Made by a program: the position numbers and the translations under genes. The notes beneath the pieces are model-generated. The model ran no database searches, was not told the DNA's origin, and saw only the letters and a program-made list of their open reading frames with translations. This document shows positions 1-12,254 of a stretch of DNA of 64,000 nucleotides, one piece after another. Source of the stretch: Kingdonia uniflora. Lineage: Eukaryota; Streptophyta; Magnoliopsida; Ranunculales; Circaeasteraceae. The stretch's first letter is position 1. The number at the start of each line of letters is the position of its first letter. Location of the stretch: assembly GCA_014058105.1 (NCBI GenBank), contig JACGCM010000003.1:1-64000 (forward strand). Reading direction: 5' to 3'.

Positions 1-240
1 TATTGTCGAATTAATGCGATTCAAAAATTTTGGCAACGAACTGTTACTTCATACTACACTGGCGATGCAAAAAAATAGCAATAAATGCTACTGTCGTAAC
101 AGATGGCAATGCAAAACATTTAGCTACAAATATATAGTTACAATACGATAGCGATACAAAATTATAGCGACGGGAAACGTACGATAACAAGAATGCGCGA
201 CGGAAAGAATTAGCAGATGAAAATTACGTTACATTGCTGG
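1..240. mobile_element. CACTA-like subterminal repeat region
   Basis: Short degenerate motifs of the type tagcgac/tagcgat, ggcgatgcaaaa and atagcgatacaaaa recur every 20-40 bases. Such clusters are typical of the subterminal repeats of plant CACTA (En/Spm) transposons, where the element's DNA-binding protein is thought to bind. No cactac terminal inverted repeat is inside the window, so the end itself would lie further left. It could pair with the probable CACTA right end near 58970, which would place everything between inside one element, but that is only inference. Confidence 0.35.
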
Positions 241-650
241 TGTGAAAAAAATGAACGACTAAGTGAACTTCGTAACGAACGAACAAAGAGTCGGCATTAA
301 AATAGTTGTCGCGGGTATTTTGCTTTTTGGCAGGGGGCCGGGTTGTCGGATGTCATCTTTTGATGACCACACCATCAACAACAAAGATTGCACAGTAAAA
401 ATCTGTAAAGGCTTTATACAACAGGTAAGAACCATCGCAAAAAAAGCATTTTTTTTGTAAGTGTCGATACATGTTCTTTATAAGTAGTGGTCTAGTGGCA
501 ATGCGGTTCTGTCACATGTGAATATGTGTGAGTATGAAATTGAGATCATTTAAATTAGGTTAGTCGCGGGATGGTTCCTACAAAATTCACCCTTGGCCAC
601 TAAAGGCTATGAGTGGCTTTGGTTGAGAAAGAAACCTGTGAATTGTGGTG

Positions 651-711
651 TTTTTTTTTTTTTTTTGGGGGGGGGGGGTTGGGGGGGGGGGGGGGGGGGG
701 GGTGGGGGGGG
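651..711 (+). repeat. Poly-T / poly-G homopolymer tract
   Basis: Sixteen T are followed by a G tract broken only by one TT and one T. The G runs could form a G-quadruplex on this strand. They are equally the kind of tract that long-read or polymerase error creates or lengthens, so the exact length should not be trusted. Confidence 0.8.
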
Positions 712-3700
712 AAAAAGGTTTGGGGAAAAAAAATTATATATTAATGGTGATTTGACTGTTGTGTACTAAGAATGTTATGTGAGGATGTAATCTGGCATTT
801 ATGACGATGGAGAGGATTGAATGTATTTGAATCTGGGCGGTTCCAAGACCGTGGTATGCTTTGAATGAATGATAGCTGTGGAAAGCACCTACGTATTAAA
901 TGAGTTTCATATACGTAATACCGGTACGGAGTTGGAAAAGAAAGTACGATGTGTTGTAACATTCTTTGTAATTCCTGAGGATAATGGTGAAGACCAAGGC
1001 GACATGGTGTATGAAGAGAGAGGTTCTGCCGAATATAAAGGTTTAAAGTGTGATATTTGGGGATAAATCTACGGTGATTCCCACCCCAATTCGGTACTAC
1101 AAAATATTATGGTGTCTCAGACGGACGAAGCGGATGATGAAGCTGAGGAGATTTTTATATATGGAGAGATTTTTAATAAGGTGTCGTAATAGGCGAGCAA
1201 ATTGGAGGTACTTCGCATCCTTACGGAGGACAAAGGTAAGGAGAAGATGTTGGGGCCAAACGTGTCTGGTGAGACAGTATCGCCGGTATCAGTGATGAAA
1301 GATAAATTCTAAGGTTGAACTCCTTTTTTCTACATCAACTCTCTGTTGGGGGTTTTTGAGGCGGAGACGATGATGGGGGGGGGGGAGAAAGAAAAATATG
1401 AAAGTCTTACTCTACACAATCAGGTCTCTTTGGAATGCAAGAAGGACTTCTATTTGAAGAGTTGGTCCAAGCAACTAACCCCCTTTGCTTCCTCTCAATT
1501 TTGGGTAGAAGTGACGAGTGTGAAGGAATATATCCTCTGATGAATTCGTTCCAACTTTACTTCAGAAGATTCTCGGAGTGAAACATCTACTCAAAAAAAA
1601 AAACCGATATGATTTTGTGACTGCTGTAACAGTATCTTGAACGACTTGGGATCGTAAAGTACATGAAAGAGTTGTGGTATCGGAAGTAATCTAAAATAAT
1701 ATTTTGAGATATTGAAAAGTTGGTGTAATTCAGTGTTTGATAGATAAAATTAATTTGCTGACTGAAATGAGCTAAAAGAGTTTAGAGGATGAAAAAGGAA
1801 GATTGGCCAGTCGAACTAAAAAAAGGGATTTATATGTTGTTGAACTGTTGGAAAAATGATGTGAAATATGTAAAAAATGTGTGTAGAAGAATGCATCGAA
1901 TTGAACAAGTTATGAGTCATGCGGGAAGAAGATCTTTCTAGATATAGAATATGTAGAAGTTGAAAAGTTTAAGCTGTTGGATTTGTTTGTTTGGGAACTG
2001 TGATTAGGCGGAGAGCTTGTAAAGAATAGGTCGAAATTGAATGACGAATCTTAAGTGGTCAATTTGTCAGATAAGTTCAAATAACGTTATATCGTGATCC
2101 TGGTAAGGTTTCATTTATAGGACAAATAGATTATACTAGATATAGAAGTGGGGGATTCAGAAGTTATCTTAAAATTGTATAAATATAGGGGGGGGGGAAA
2201 TATGTATTAAAGAGGATGGAAGACAAAAAAGACCATGGTGAGGACTCGTTTGAGAGCAGTTCATGTCATGTGAGAGGGTGTTTGGCAATGATTGCAGATG
2301 TGAGGAGAGAGGATGTTGTTGTTTTAGATATGATGTGACCTGCCCGAGTATGAATTGCAGTTCGAAGGAATGGATGTAAGGGGAGAGGGAACTGAGATCG
2401 GGCGCCATTTTTACTCAGAGATTTTTTCAGGTTAAAGGATTCTGATGCCTGAGCATCCCGACAAGAGGCAGTGAGTAAATTACTGTTTTACGGAAAGAGC
2501 ATCGAGGAGGAAGGAAGATGTATGGATTGCTGGGCGAACTGATTTGTATGGTTCATGAATATATGGGAAAATTTTATGTGTATATATATGAGAGAGTGAA
2601 TTGAATGAGGTCAAATAACTATAAATTGAAGGTAGTTAGGACGATTGTTTTGAGTCCATTTCTTTGTTAAAATGTGTTTTTGACTGTTGGAACAACATAG
2701 AAGATTTGACCTTTTAAAAAGGTGGTAGCTTTGGGAATGACGTCAGCAGTTCTATTAAATAGCAGAAGAGGAATAGAAAACGTAGTTAGGCTTGGATTTT
2801 TGTCTCTGGTGTAATTGTAGTAAAAGTTTATTTACATTTGTGAGTTGTTGAGTATCATGAATGTGAGGAGTAAGGAGGAGATTGGGGAAGAGATATGAAA
2901 TATTATTAAAAATATAGACCCGTGGCAATGATAGGAAGGGTGTTTTCACGGAAAAGGTACAAACTCTCTGAAATTTATTTATAAGGGAGGCCACAGTTCA
3001 AAAATCGAGGGGTGGGCTCGTGGGGAGGCCCAAAATGCCAGCAGTTAGAAGATAAAATATAAATAATGCATCATAATCTTCAAACAAAAGTTTAGCAATC
3101 TTCTAAAAAACGGAAGACCAGTGGGAGAGAAGTATAAAAAATTGCTGAGTTTAGTAAGAGATTAGATTAGAGTGATCAAACCAATAAGTACGAAAAAGTT
3201 GTTGAACAGGATCATGACGAGGTTGTACAGTTGCATTTGAAGGCAGGATTTGGCGCTTCATAATATTCGTATCATACGTTGAAGGTTAGTAACGATTTCG
3301 GATTTGTGAAGTTTTTTTTTTAAAAGAGTATTGTGATTTTCAAATTTCACAAAAATTGCATGTTATAGTACTCTTGTAAAGATTGCTTGACTCTTGTAAA
3401 ACAGATATATAGCCTAATAGACGTATATGCATGATTGTTGAGGGTATAGTGGCATGGATGTGTATTAGATAAAGGATAATGATAGAATACTAGACCGTAT
3501 GTAGGTCGCGCGTAAGTAATATTTGTTATTATATAGAACAAATCTCATCCTAAGTTATCATTGGATGGAGACTCTTTAAATGAATGGAGACGTTCACCCC
3601 TTGCCCGTACCAGGTGGAATCTGTTAATGTAGAATCTAAGGGGAAAGATGAAGTAGGACCTATTCAATTTCTAGGATTTCCTGATAAATTGGTATTGTAC

Positions 3701-5500
3701 CTATGAGAAACTGAGATATTTAAGAGGTTCTGTTAATTCTGAAGATCTTTGTAGGTATAATATGGGGCGGCAAACGTTTGTAAAACAGGCATGGTAGGAA
3801 GTCAGAGGTGGTACTGTATCAACCGGGGAAGTGTTTTCTTTTTGTTGCCTGAACTTAGAAAGAAAAGAAAGAAATTGGATAGGGAGGAATGAGTCGATCT
3901 CCCTTGAGTTATTTAGACTTGAATATCAAGGCGAACCTGGACGAGGATTTTTCTGGGTACGTCTTTGTGTGTAGGATTAATTTTACCCTGTTAGCAATAT
4001 TACAAAAGGTGATAATGATATTATCGGGGCTTGTCCTACCTAATGAATGGGAACATGGGGGGAGGTGATCATGTTTGGAGAGTTTGAAAATTGTGGGAGG
4101 AGAAGAGGTAGAAGAGAATATCCCCTGAAGATGTTTTAAAAGTATATGGGGTAAGAAATTATTCTATAACCTGGAGGTGCATCTTCTTTTCGAGTTCATC
4201 TCCCCCTGCAGCTTTCTTTCGATCTGAATTCAGCAGGTCGAATGTTAGAATAATAATGTGATTGGGTGAGAGGTGGTTGCCTTCAGAGAAAAGATAATGA
4301 CTTAATGGAACTTTGTATAGAATGTGAAGAAATATAAGTAATAGTGGAGAATATCGAACTGTGTAATTGAAGTTGTTTGTGTTAATTTGATCTGTTTGGT
4401 GTTTGTTGTCCGGTCCCAGTCCAAGGTGACAAAGAAGGACGTCCAGTTAGATACTGCGACTCGAGAGGGTGCGCTTCAGATAGTTCTGAAGGAGCCAGTA
4501 ATAACATTAAATAAAAAGAGCCTAACAGCAGGTCTGAGGAAAGTATAACGTTTCAGGCGAAAAAGTACAAATGACGGGGGATAGAGCTCGCAAAAGGAGA
4601 GGGGTGATGTGGGAAAGGTCGACGATTGCTGACGGCTACAATTTAAATTTTGTGGATATGCGAAGCTACCGCGTCGGGGCAAGGATTACTCTGAAATTCC
4701 CAAAGAAGAAAATTCGGAAGTGTGGCTCGGCATAGGAAAACTGCGGTTTGGGGAGAGTGGTGTGGTAGAGGGGAATACCAAAAAATTAAAGGGTAGAGCA
4801 TCATGCTAAAGGGATTGGGGTGAAGGTCGTGGAGAGCAACTATTGAGGAGGAAGATAGTGTAAGCTATTGAGGACAAGGTGAGGCTTGACAGATCTTAGG
4901 TAGTAAGAAAATGAGTTCCTTACAACAGGTGGAGTTAGGAACATGGTAAGTTTTAGTGATGTTTATGTCTACAAATTACATTTAATATTGCTGAAAATAT
5001 GTTTTTATTGTGATTATTATGGAGGTTACTAGTTTGTTGAGGAATGCTCGGATCGAGGCAGACAAGCTAAGCTCGGAATGAAAGTTGAGCTCGAGAAGAC
5101 GGTGGCTCGTTGAAGTCTGACCTAGTTCTAGAGGGGAAGCGATGGAGATGTGTTAAGGATGTGTAGGAGGTGATATTAGCGAGCTGACAGGGAGGCGCAA
5201 AAGAACTTGATGTGTGATAGTTCAGGGTGACAAACTTGGTGCCAACTCCTTTCAAAACAAACCGGGGGGTGGGTACTTATAAAGTAAGGTTAAAGCCAGT
5301 AGGGAGGGGACAGACGTCGAGGACGGATGTGGTGGAAGCGGATTTCATGGTGTGGTTAGGAGGTGGATGGTATCTCTCCCAGGACTAAATTAGAGAACTA
5401 GGGGGAAGATAATGTAAAGGGAGAGTAAAGTTGCGAATTTTTGGCTGTATGTTTATGTGGGGGTAGAAATGTAGTGTAGGAATATTATTCTGTTAGGATA
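712..5500. other. Decayed intergenic sequence, no recognisable gene
   Basis: No domain was recognised on either strand. The plus strand is purine rich with frequent gag/gga triplets and stops in all frames. If element E follows the layout of elements B and C, this stretch would hold its far 3' part and 3' LTR. I searched by eye for a copy of the 46583-47017 LTR and did not find one. Confidence 0.3.
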
Positions 5501-5539
5501 ACGGAATAGGATAAGAGATGTTTGCAAAGGTTTGTAAGT

Positions 5540-7400
5540 ACTTAAGGATTATGCGCCTCAGAATTGAGGAAAGTAATTAGAATGGCTTGCTAAGCGGAAA
5601 AATGCCCAGGTCCCTGTTGACTTTGCAAATGAGCTACAGGTTAAAAAAGAGCAGAAAATGGGTGACTTGTAGCGCATACTGGAAGAGCTAAGAAAGATTA
5701 GAGAAATATCTAAAAATAGATCGCAAATGGGTAGACTTTTTAGGGGCATGGTAATCAAATGTGTCAGATAATACCAACGTGTTGAGAACTTAGGACATAG
5801 AAAATGTTGTTGCCTTGCAAACTGGGATGTAGGTTTAATGTAAATCGAGAGGAAATAGACTTCGCCTTACGTTTAGAAGGTAGTTCTAAAAATAAAATGC
5901 TAGAAAATAAAATATCGTCTTAGACTTTCAAAAATCTTGTATTATGATTGAAATGTATTTCCGGGTATGCTTTGAATCGAAATTGATGTTGATTGTATCA
6001 GTGATATAGTCAAATTGGTAGCTACTCGCCTTGAGTGAACCACAAGAAACGCTCCAATATACCAAGATATGCGGCGGAGTTGATAGGATAGAGAGGCAAC
6101 TACAATAGGGAAGGATCTTCAACACATCAAAGTCATTTCAAGTTGGCGAAAGTGAGGGACATACCGTTGATTGACCCTGACTCAGAAGATGAGAGAAAAG
6201 ATGATGCGATATTGAAAATGGCAAAAAGGGCTGCGTAGGCGAAAGAGGAGACAACGAAGCTCAAAGCCAGGAATATGAAAGAATGTAAAAAAATAAGGAG
6301 GAGCCATGGATCGATGCCATATCACGCGTTAGATGAGAAGAGAACGAAGTACGGGGTTTTTGTGGCCAGTCTGAAGGGCCAATGATAGACAAAAACAATG
6401 AGCAAAAGCAGGACTCGAGCTGTTGATCTAGTGAGTTCCAAAAAGCAAAAGGAGCAGATTATTTAAAAGAGTATAAAATGACTAGGGAAAGATAGCGGGC
6501 TAGGGACAACTTGAGAAGGTAAAATAGCCAAATTTGAAATTAGGCTAATCCTTTGAGTGAGGCTTTTCCTCGGCTAAAGATATAGATGTCCGATGGTTTA
6601 AAAAATGGTTGTGATAAATTAAATGAATGGAGGATGGCAACGACCAATTGAGGTGGTCGGTCAAGAAAGACAAGGCGGAAAGTGGTCAAAGAAGAAAAAA
6701 AAAGTCATGGCGGGGGGTTCCCATTGTAAAAGGGAGGTAGTGAACTATCAGCTCGAATTTGAGAGCTGGAGGAGATGTAGATCATATTTAAATCACGGTT
6801 AAAAAGAGGGATATTAACGTTAAGGAGAGCTAAGGTAAGTTGGGACATAGCTTTTGTTAGAGAACATGAGTTAGAGAGGGTGATAAATGGTAAGGATCAA
6901 TTGTAAGGAAAAAATATGAATTGTTAAAGAGGTCACTGCTGGGGCGTTGTACAGGGAAAAATACGGAGTTTTGAGGGACTTCGCTGCTCATTTGACAAAT
7001 TGACGGAGACGAGGACAGACAAGAGTCAGATAAAGCCAGCAGAGAAGGCGAAGGAGCTTAATCGAGATTATGTCTGCTTAGTAGACACATGGAGTGGCAA
7101 GCTGGATGGGTTATAAAACTTGCAAGAAAATTATCAGAGGATGAGAGAAAGATTTTCCAGGCAGTTATGCGCGAAGCCCCAGCGCACTCACAGGTATTAA
7201 TGGTGTTTAGGGCATATTTGTGAGAAGTGAGAAGACTTGTGTTTTTGAGAAGTGATACTTTAGGATTGTCTGTCGGGGAGATGATTGTATTTGACAGCCA
7301 ATAGATCGTGAAACGTATGAAGACCATAAAATAGAGCTAGGGTTCTCGACCCCGTTGAATTGGTAAAGCAGGGCAGGATTACTATAACTGCTCAATAGAC
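5540..7400 (+). pseudogene. Possible remnant of a coiled-coil antisense ORF of element E
   Basis: Broken plus-strand frames here give Lys/Glu/Arg/Asp-rich stretches resembling coiled coils. Examples are DPDSEDERKDDAILKMAKRA at about 6170-6230, then KEETTKLKARNMKECKK, and another Lys/Arg/Glu-rich run at about 5580-5740. Position and strand match what is seen in elements B and C, where an antisense coiled-coil gene lies between pol and the 3' LTR. No PF04195-like domain could be read, and charged repeats arise easily in purine-rich DNA. The assignment is inference and weak. Confidence 0.22.
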
Positions 7401-7654
7401 CTAGATTTTATGGCTAACACCTCCATTATAGGAGAGGCATAGCTTGACATCTATCAGAGATATGAACCCTTATGAAGTGGCTGACAGAGTTAAACCTGCA
7501 AGAAGTATAGTAGAGCAGACATTATGGATAGGAAAGTAGTTTTACCTTGTTTATGTTATGTTGTTAGAGATCTTTGATTGAAAGGAGTATTACTTTTGGT
7601 TTTTCAAAGATATGTATGCTGGGCGTTTAACAACTATTTTAACCTTTATTTAGG

Positions 7655-7905
7655 CTGTATTAGATGCGATTGAATAGTAGTAGACCCTTTGCTATAACAG
7701 TTTAGGTGGGCGATGAAAGCTAGTATTACCTTGCTTTAATATACCCCTTGTATAGATATCTATTTAAAGTAGTATTATGTCTTTAATCTATGTATAGATG
7801 CGATGAAAGCTGGTTGTACCTTTGCTTCTAATCTGTTTAGATGGGGCGATTTTAAAAGCTAGTATTACCTTAGCTTTAATCTATGTAAGGTAGTAGAAGT
7901 CTGTT
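7655..7905 (+). repeat. Degenerate tandem repeat of about 45-70 bp
   Basis: At least three diverged copies of a unit containing gcgatgaaagctagtatt, then accttgctttaatctatgta, can be read in direct order, the clearest at about 7710, 7800 and 7845. Spacing varies because of indels. Plant Tat elements often carry tandem repeats between pol and the 3' LTR, and this block lies just beyond the integrase end of element E. Confidence 0.4.
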
Positions 7906-8159
7906 AAGTCGAGAGTAATGTGGAATAAACGTAGAAGTTTCTTAAGTAGAATAAAATGTACACTGTTTGGAGATGGAATATATAACTTTTGAATGGACAA
8001 GAACCGAGAATATTGAAATGGTGTTGGTGAAAATGTCGGGAATTAAGATAGTAATTTCAGGCCTAGGTTACATTGGACTTTGGGATATTCGAATCTCTTG
8101 CTTTGTCTGGAGATAATATGGGATCCGAGACGGTTTGATCAAGTATTAGGAATGGACCA

Positions 8160-8960
8160 TTCCCAATTAATACTTACTTCCCAGTCAGTCTCTTCTTTTG
8201 TGTTGTTGCGTATTAGTTTTTGAGGTGAGTATCCATCAATTGGAAACTCACGGCGTCGAAGATTTTCTCCCCTCCTGTGTGTAACGAGTTGGTCAGTAAA
8301 TGGTGATATCGACCTAGGTTGGACATAGTGTGTTCTGTTCTCTTCAATCTAATCGTCATATTGCGGGCTAACTAGAACTCGCATTTTCTTCGTTGCTGTA
8401 AGTTACGTGATCTCTGATAGGATGGTGGTTTTTTTAGTAAATAGGGCGGCTTCCGTGCCCTAGTCGGGGAGAAGGTGGTGTACAACCGGTTGACTTAGTA
8501 CATAAGGGTACGGTAGGCCATAAGAAAAGAGGAAGTTCTAGTATCTAATTCTCTTTTTTGCTGTGATTGAGCCCATTATCGTGCGTCAATCACTATGGGT
8601 TTTGGTTGGTGATTTTGGCTTGCCATTTCCTAGAGGGTGTAAGATTGGATGGTGAGTGGATAATTTTGTGTTTGTTGAGAAGGCTCGATATTTTCACCAA
8701 ATGAATGACCCGTTATCATCCAAATTAGGTGGGGGCATCCCAAACCGTGCTGATGATGTTCCCAGATTAAAAAAGATGACCTTTTCTCTCCTAGTTCACA
8801 GAGTAGAACTTGTTCCACCCAGTTGTTAAATAATTGTTGATATATAAGGACAATCGTCAAGTTACCCTGGAGTATCCGGAAATTCCAGATCCCACAGATA
8901 CGCAGCGCCTGTACCGTTTTTGGCTGGCCAAAGACACCTTGCCTGCATGCAGACAAAGGG
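8160..8960 (-). pseudogene. Element E: integrase, decayed (Ty3/gypsy, Tat-like)
   Basis: Read on the minus strand, the broken frames follow the gypsy integrase core. A segment ending NNWVEQVLL matches the family's DYFTKWVE block. About 60 codons later RFGMPPPNLDDNGSF matches the FGxPxxxxSDNGxxF block with the catalytic Asp. NGKPKSPTKT then corresponds to the NGQxExxNKT block, where the catalytic Glu now reads as Lys. Past that, a decayed PYPYVLSQPV segment fits the C-terminal part. Stops and frameshifts rule out function. It would have inserted the element's cDNA into chromosomes. It lies downstream of the RNase H parts of the same element at 9480-10760. Confidence 0.7.
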
Positions 8961-9479
8961 TGAGGGTACGATCTGTGTCATATTTGCATATGTCATTTTT
9001 ATGTGTTATTTGATTACTTTACTTTTTCCCTTTGCGACTCCTTGGCCAGAATATTCCCGTGCATTTCTCTATTACGAGTGATCGACCTAACGGCATAGAG
9101 ACTACAAGTCACTTCATACAAATCTTTGGAGCATGTTATCCGCGTCTTCTTCGAGAGGCACTTAGATAGGCCTGCGATCAATCAACGAGCTATAAATGAC
9201 ACATGTCTGACTGGTGTACACTCGAGTTCGCGACAACTGTCGGCTGCTCTTAAGATTCGTGGGAGGGGAGCACCTTTACATTGTTATCTGGGCGAGATTA
9301 GGTAAATGGTGCTTTTTGCCATCGTTTGTCCTCCTCTTATCCCCCTAGGTTAATGCATGCAGTATCAGAAATGGAAGATCATAACGGGGTGATATCACTT
9401 CAATCTATTAATACTGGCTTTTGTATCCAAGTAATCCTGTCCTAGAAAGTTAAGGAACGGCGTCATCGATGTTAACCGC

Positions 9480-9810
9480 GAGATGTAGTCTCGAGAGTGT
9501 GTTGAGCAAATCGTGCTCTCCTAATTGGTAAGTAGAGCTGCATTTTCAATCATTGCCAGTTCTTCAGTATCTGATGTGAGTAATGGTAGATATGCGTAGA
9601 GATCTGTGTAAACAGTAGAGTTACTGGGATGCCCAGTTTGAGTGCGCAGGTCGGTCCAGTGGATTAGAGCTTCATATTCTAGACCATTGTTGGTAGGCTT
9701 TAAAATCCCGGCGGATTAATTCTCAATTCTGGTGTGGGAAGGTGGTAATCCATACGTGCCACATTCCCTTACCCGTGGGTCTTGCTGACCATCTGTAAGA
9801 AGTCTTCACA
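9480..9810 (-). pseudogene. Element E: second (archaeal-type) RNase H, decayed
   Basis: Minus-strand frames contain a DGS-like start near 9795, then NGLEYEALIHWTDLR near 9690-9650. This aligns with the NNxTEYEALIHGLDLA block, clear in element B at 23481-23520. A second RNase H after the gypsy RNase H is the hallmark of the plant Tat lineage. The block is frameshifted between the DGS and EYEAL motifs. Order in the element is RT, RNase H, this domain, integrase, as expected. Confidence 0.6.
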
Positions 9811-10099
9811 TTTCCTTGTAATCCATGCACCTCGCCTCGTCAATGTTTTTTGTGGTCAGTGATCGTGCTCCCCTAACGGGGTCTATTATACTGGAAATCG
9901 GCACAACGGGCCAGACCTTATTTGAAGTTGTGTTCGAACTTGTAATATGTTCTCCCAAAATTACCGACCGTTGCTGCAGTCTTCTAGACTTTTCTATTTT
10001 GTGTATAAACTCTTTTTACAGTGGGTGTAGTTTGTTTGAGTTTGACTGAATGATGTTGGAAGTGATGATTAAGTTTTTGTAAAGTTAAACAAGAAGTTA

Positions 10100-10760
10100 G
10101 AAAGATTTCTCATTTTAGACATTACTCATCTTGGTTGTGAGTTGAGGGAACTGATACAAATAGATTGGCTTTTTTGATCTCCCCCTAAGAGAATGATAAC
10201 TGAGCTAATAGAAGTGTCTGTCAACTGCCAGGTAGATGACAGTTTCCTATTATTCTGGGGTGGCTCATGATTGAGAGGCCTGCCCCAATAGGATTGTGTT
10301 CCTGAAAAGTTGTACATTTTGATGTCCAATTGGATCTCTACGTTCAGCTAACATTTTCCTCATTTGGTACAACCTCGGAGTAATAGGAACAACCACCACC
10401 GATAGTGATCTGACGATTTAGAAATGAATCAATTGATAGCGGCGATCTGACGGTTAGTTTTGTACGCCCTTAATTATTCTTGGAGATGGCATGTTGAGGA
10501 AGAAACTCGAATTTGATCTGGGTCGGCCCTCAATCCCCTATTTACTGATGAGATGGCAAGGAATCGGCCTGAATGTACTCCGAATTGACAACTTATCAGG
10601 ATTGAGTACATCATGTAAGATCGCAGAATGTTGAAATTGTGGTTAGCATCAATGATTGTGGGGAAATGGTAAAATAGAAACAATTGCCAGGAAAACTTCA
10701 AAAATAATTTTTGGAGTGTTAGCTCTTCTGTTACATTGTGTGAGAAAAATTCCTTGAAGT
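10100..10760 (-). pseudogene. Element E: reverse transcriptase 3' half and RNase H, decayed
   Basis: The minus strand reads FNILRSY then SCQFGVHSGRFLA and RADPDQIR, matching element B's FNILRSYRIRLNTNKC, FGVHSGSFLG and DDPDQIR. This is the RT thumb/connection region after the YVDD box. Downstream a stretch ending DTSISSVIILLGGDQKSQ matches the start of gypsy RNase H (VxDTAxSSVLxRxEG). The YVDD region at about 10690-10740 aligns with B at the nucleotide level but is unreadable. E is therefore in the same Tat group as B and C, only older. No function remains. Confidence 0.7.
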
Positions 10761-11535
10761 ATAGTCGTATTATAGACGTAATTTAGTAACCGGGTATAAA
10801 AATTAAATATTTTTTAGTAAAAATATGTAGACCTTAATGGTGAGAACGACCCACTCCAATCATAATAAGTTGCAATATACCTTGATAAGACCAATAATTT
10901 CTATTCAACTTACAAATATATATCTTTGAACATGTTTTATTGAGATTCTTGAATATACTCTTAAAATCAAATATTGTTGAGGTGTGCATTATCCAAGATG
11001 AACGAAAAAAGTTCGGTCCAAGCACGTCCTCGGTTCTTAAGCGCCTCTCTAATTTGCCATATGTCTTGAACTTACTGCTAACAAAAGTTAGTTAGGGCGT
11101 TAAGTGTTTTTATTCTAATTGTTTACCTTTAATTCAGGGAAGAATATCAATCACCAAATATGTTGGTAATAGTAGTTTTTTTGGACAATTTCCACATTTT
11201 ATCAATTGGCAAGGTAGTTCCCACAAAAACTTTATAAGCTCCGAGTTCCATCTATACGCAAAAAGGAGGTACCAATGTATAAATGATAATTTCATATTAA
11301 TTTCATGTGTAGAAAAATATTGGTCAAGAATCCTAGGTGTTGAGTGCATTTGTGCTATTTTTTGGCCCCTTCCGCCTGAGCAAACTGCTTGGATATAGGG
11401 CCAACTGAGCGGCGATTGCATCAGTGTAGGTGCCTACTAGGCGGAGGTAGAACAGGAGGGTGGGGGTATTGGAGGTTGGCTATATTAGGAAAGTAGTTAG
11501 AGAAAAAGGGAGGGTATAATACAAATGAGGCAAAA
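10761..11535. other. AT-rich decayed stretch inside element E
   Basis: By position this should encode the N-terminal half of E's reverse transcriptase on the minus strand, but I recognise none of its motifs. An open minus-strand frame at 11134-11421 (95 codons) has no clear domain. The sequence may be hypermutated RT or an unrecognised insertion. Confidence 0.3.
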
Positions 11536-12254
11536 TGTAGGGGCCTAATCTCACAGGGGGGAGGCCGAGTCTTATTACCGGGGTTTTGGCTCGACTAGGG
11601 TTTTAGCAAATATCTGAATAGAAATAAGAGAGTATTCTATACAATATAATTGCGTAGAGTCTTTGATAGGTATTTCTCAATAACTCTAGCGAGGATTTGA
11701 AAGAGATAAAATATATTATATATAAATGGATTTTAAATTTTGAGCAAGAGGGGAAAAATATCAAGCTCTAGGAGTGCTTCGAAGGTTTTCTTGAACATTT
11801 TAGGGTGCGTGTGGGCTAAGTTTTTCTAACCCTTTCATGGTAGCTCTCCCCCCCCACCCCCCCCATTTTAGGGTAGGAAGGGTGAGCCACAACAAAAAGG
11901 TAAGTTACATGTACATCTTTTGCCAGTTGCCTACGAAAGTTGGCTCTGCCAAAGTTCGACTGAATTATCTCGCTAAGTTTTGTTTGCCTTCGACTATATG
12001 TGACCTGGACCAAACATGGTCAAAGCCTGGTTGGACGCAAATGGCGGTATTACGGGTTTTGGTTGATTTGCAAATAATTAGGCTTCGAGTCTCATGGTAG
12101 GCTTGATGTAGCCTTGCGAATGTTCGACTCGTCTTGGAAGGCTGCAATGGCTCCTTCTTTGGAAAATTGTGGTGGATTATAAGTTAACTATAGATTTTGA
12201 TGTTGCCATTCGAATGCTCGGCTTGTCTTGGAAGGTTGTGAGTAGGCTAATACA
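11536..12254 (-). mobile_element. LTR-like copy related to the element C LTR
   Basis: The low end tgtaggggcctaatctcac matches the low end of C's LTR (tgcaggggcctaatttcgtg at 24079). The high end gagtaggctaataca matches gagtaggctactaca at 24826. Both copies read in the same direction, so this is a minus-strand LTR of the same family, 719 bases against 748 in C. Neither flank shows a PBS or a polypurine tract, and flanks caaaa and actct do not match as a target duplication. It may be an old solo LTR with decayed flanks or a truncated end. Confidence 0.45.

Noticed and set aside
11837..12100. 87-codon plus-strand ORF
   Set aside because: Lies inside the LTR-like sequence 11536-12254 with overlapping antisense frames and no domain.
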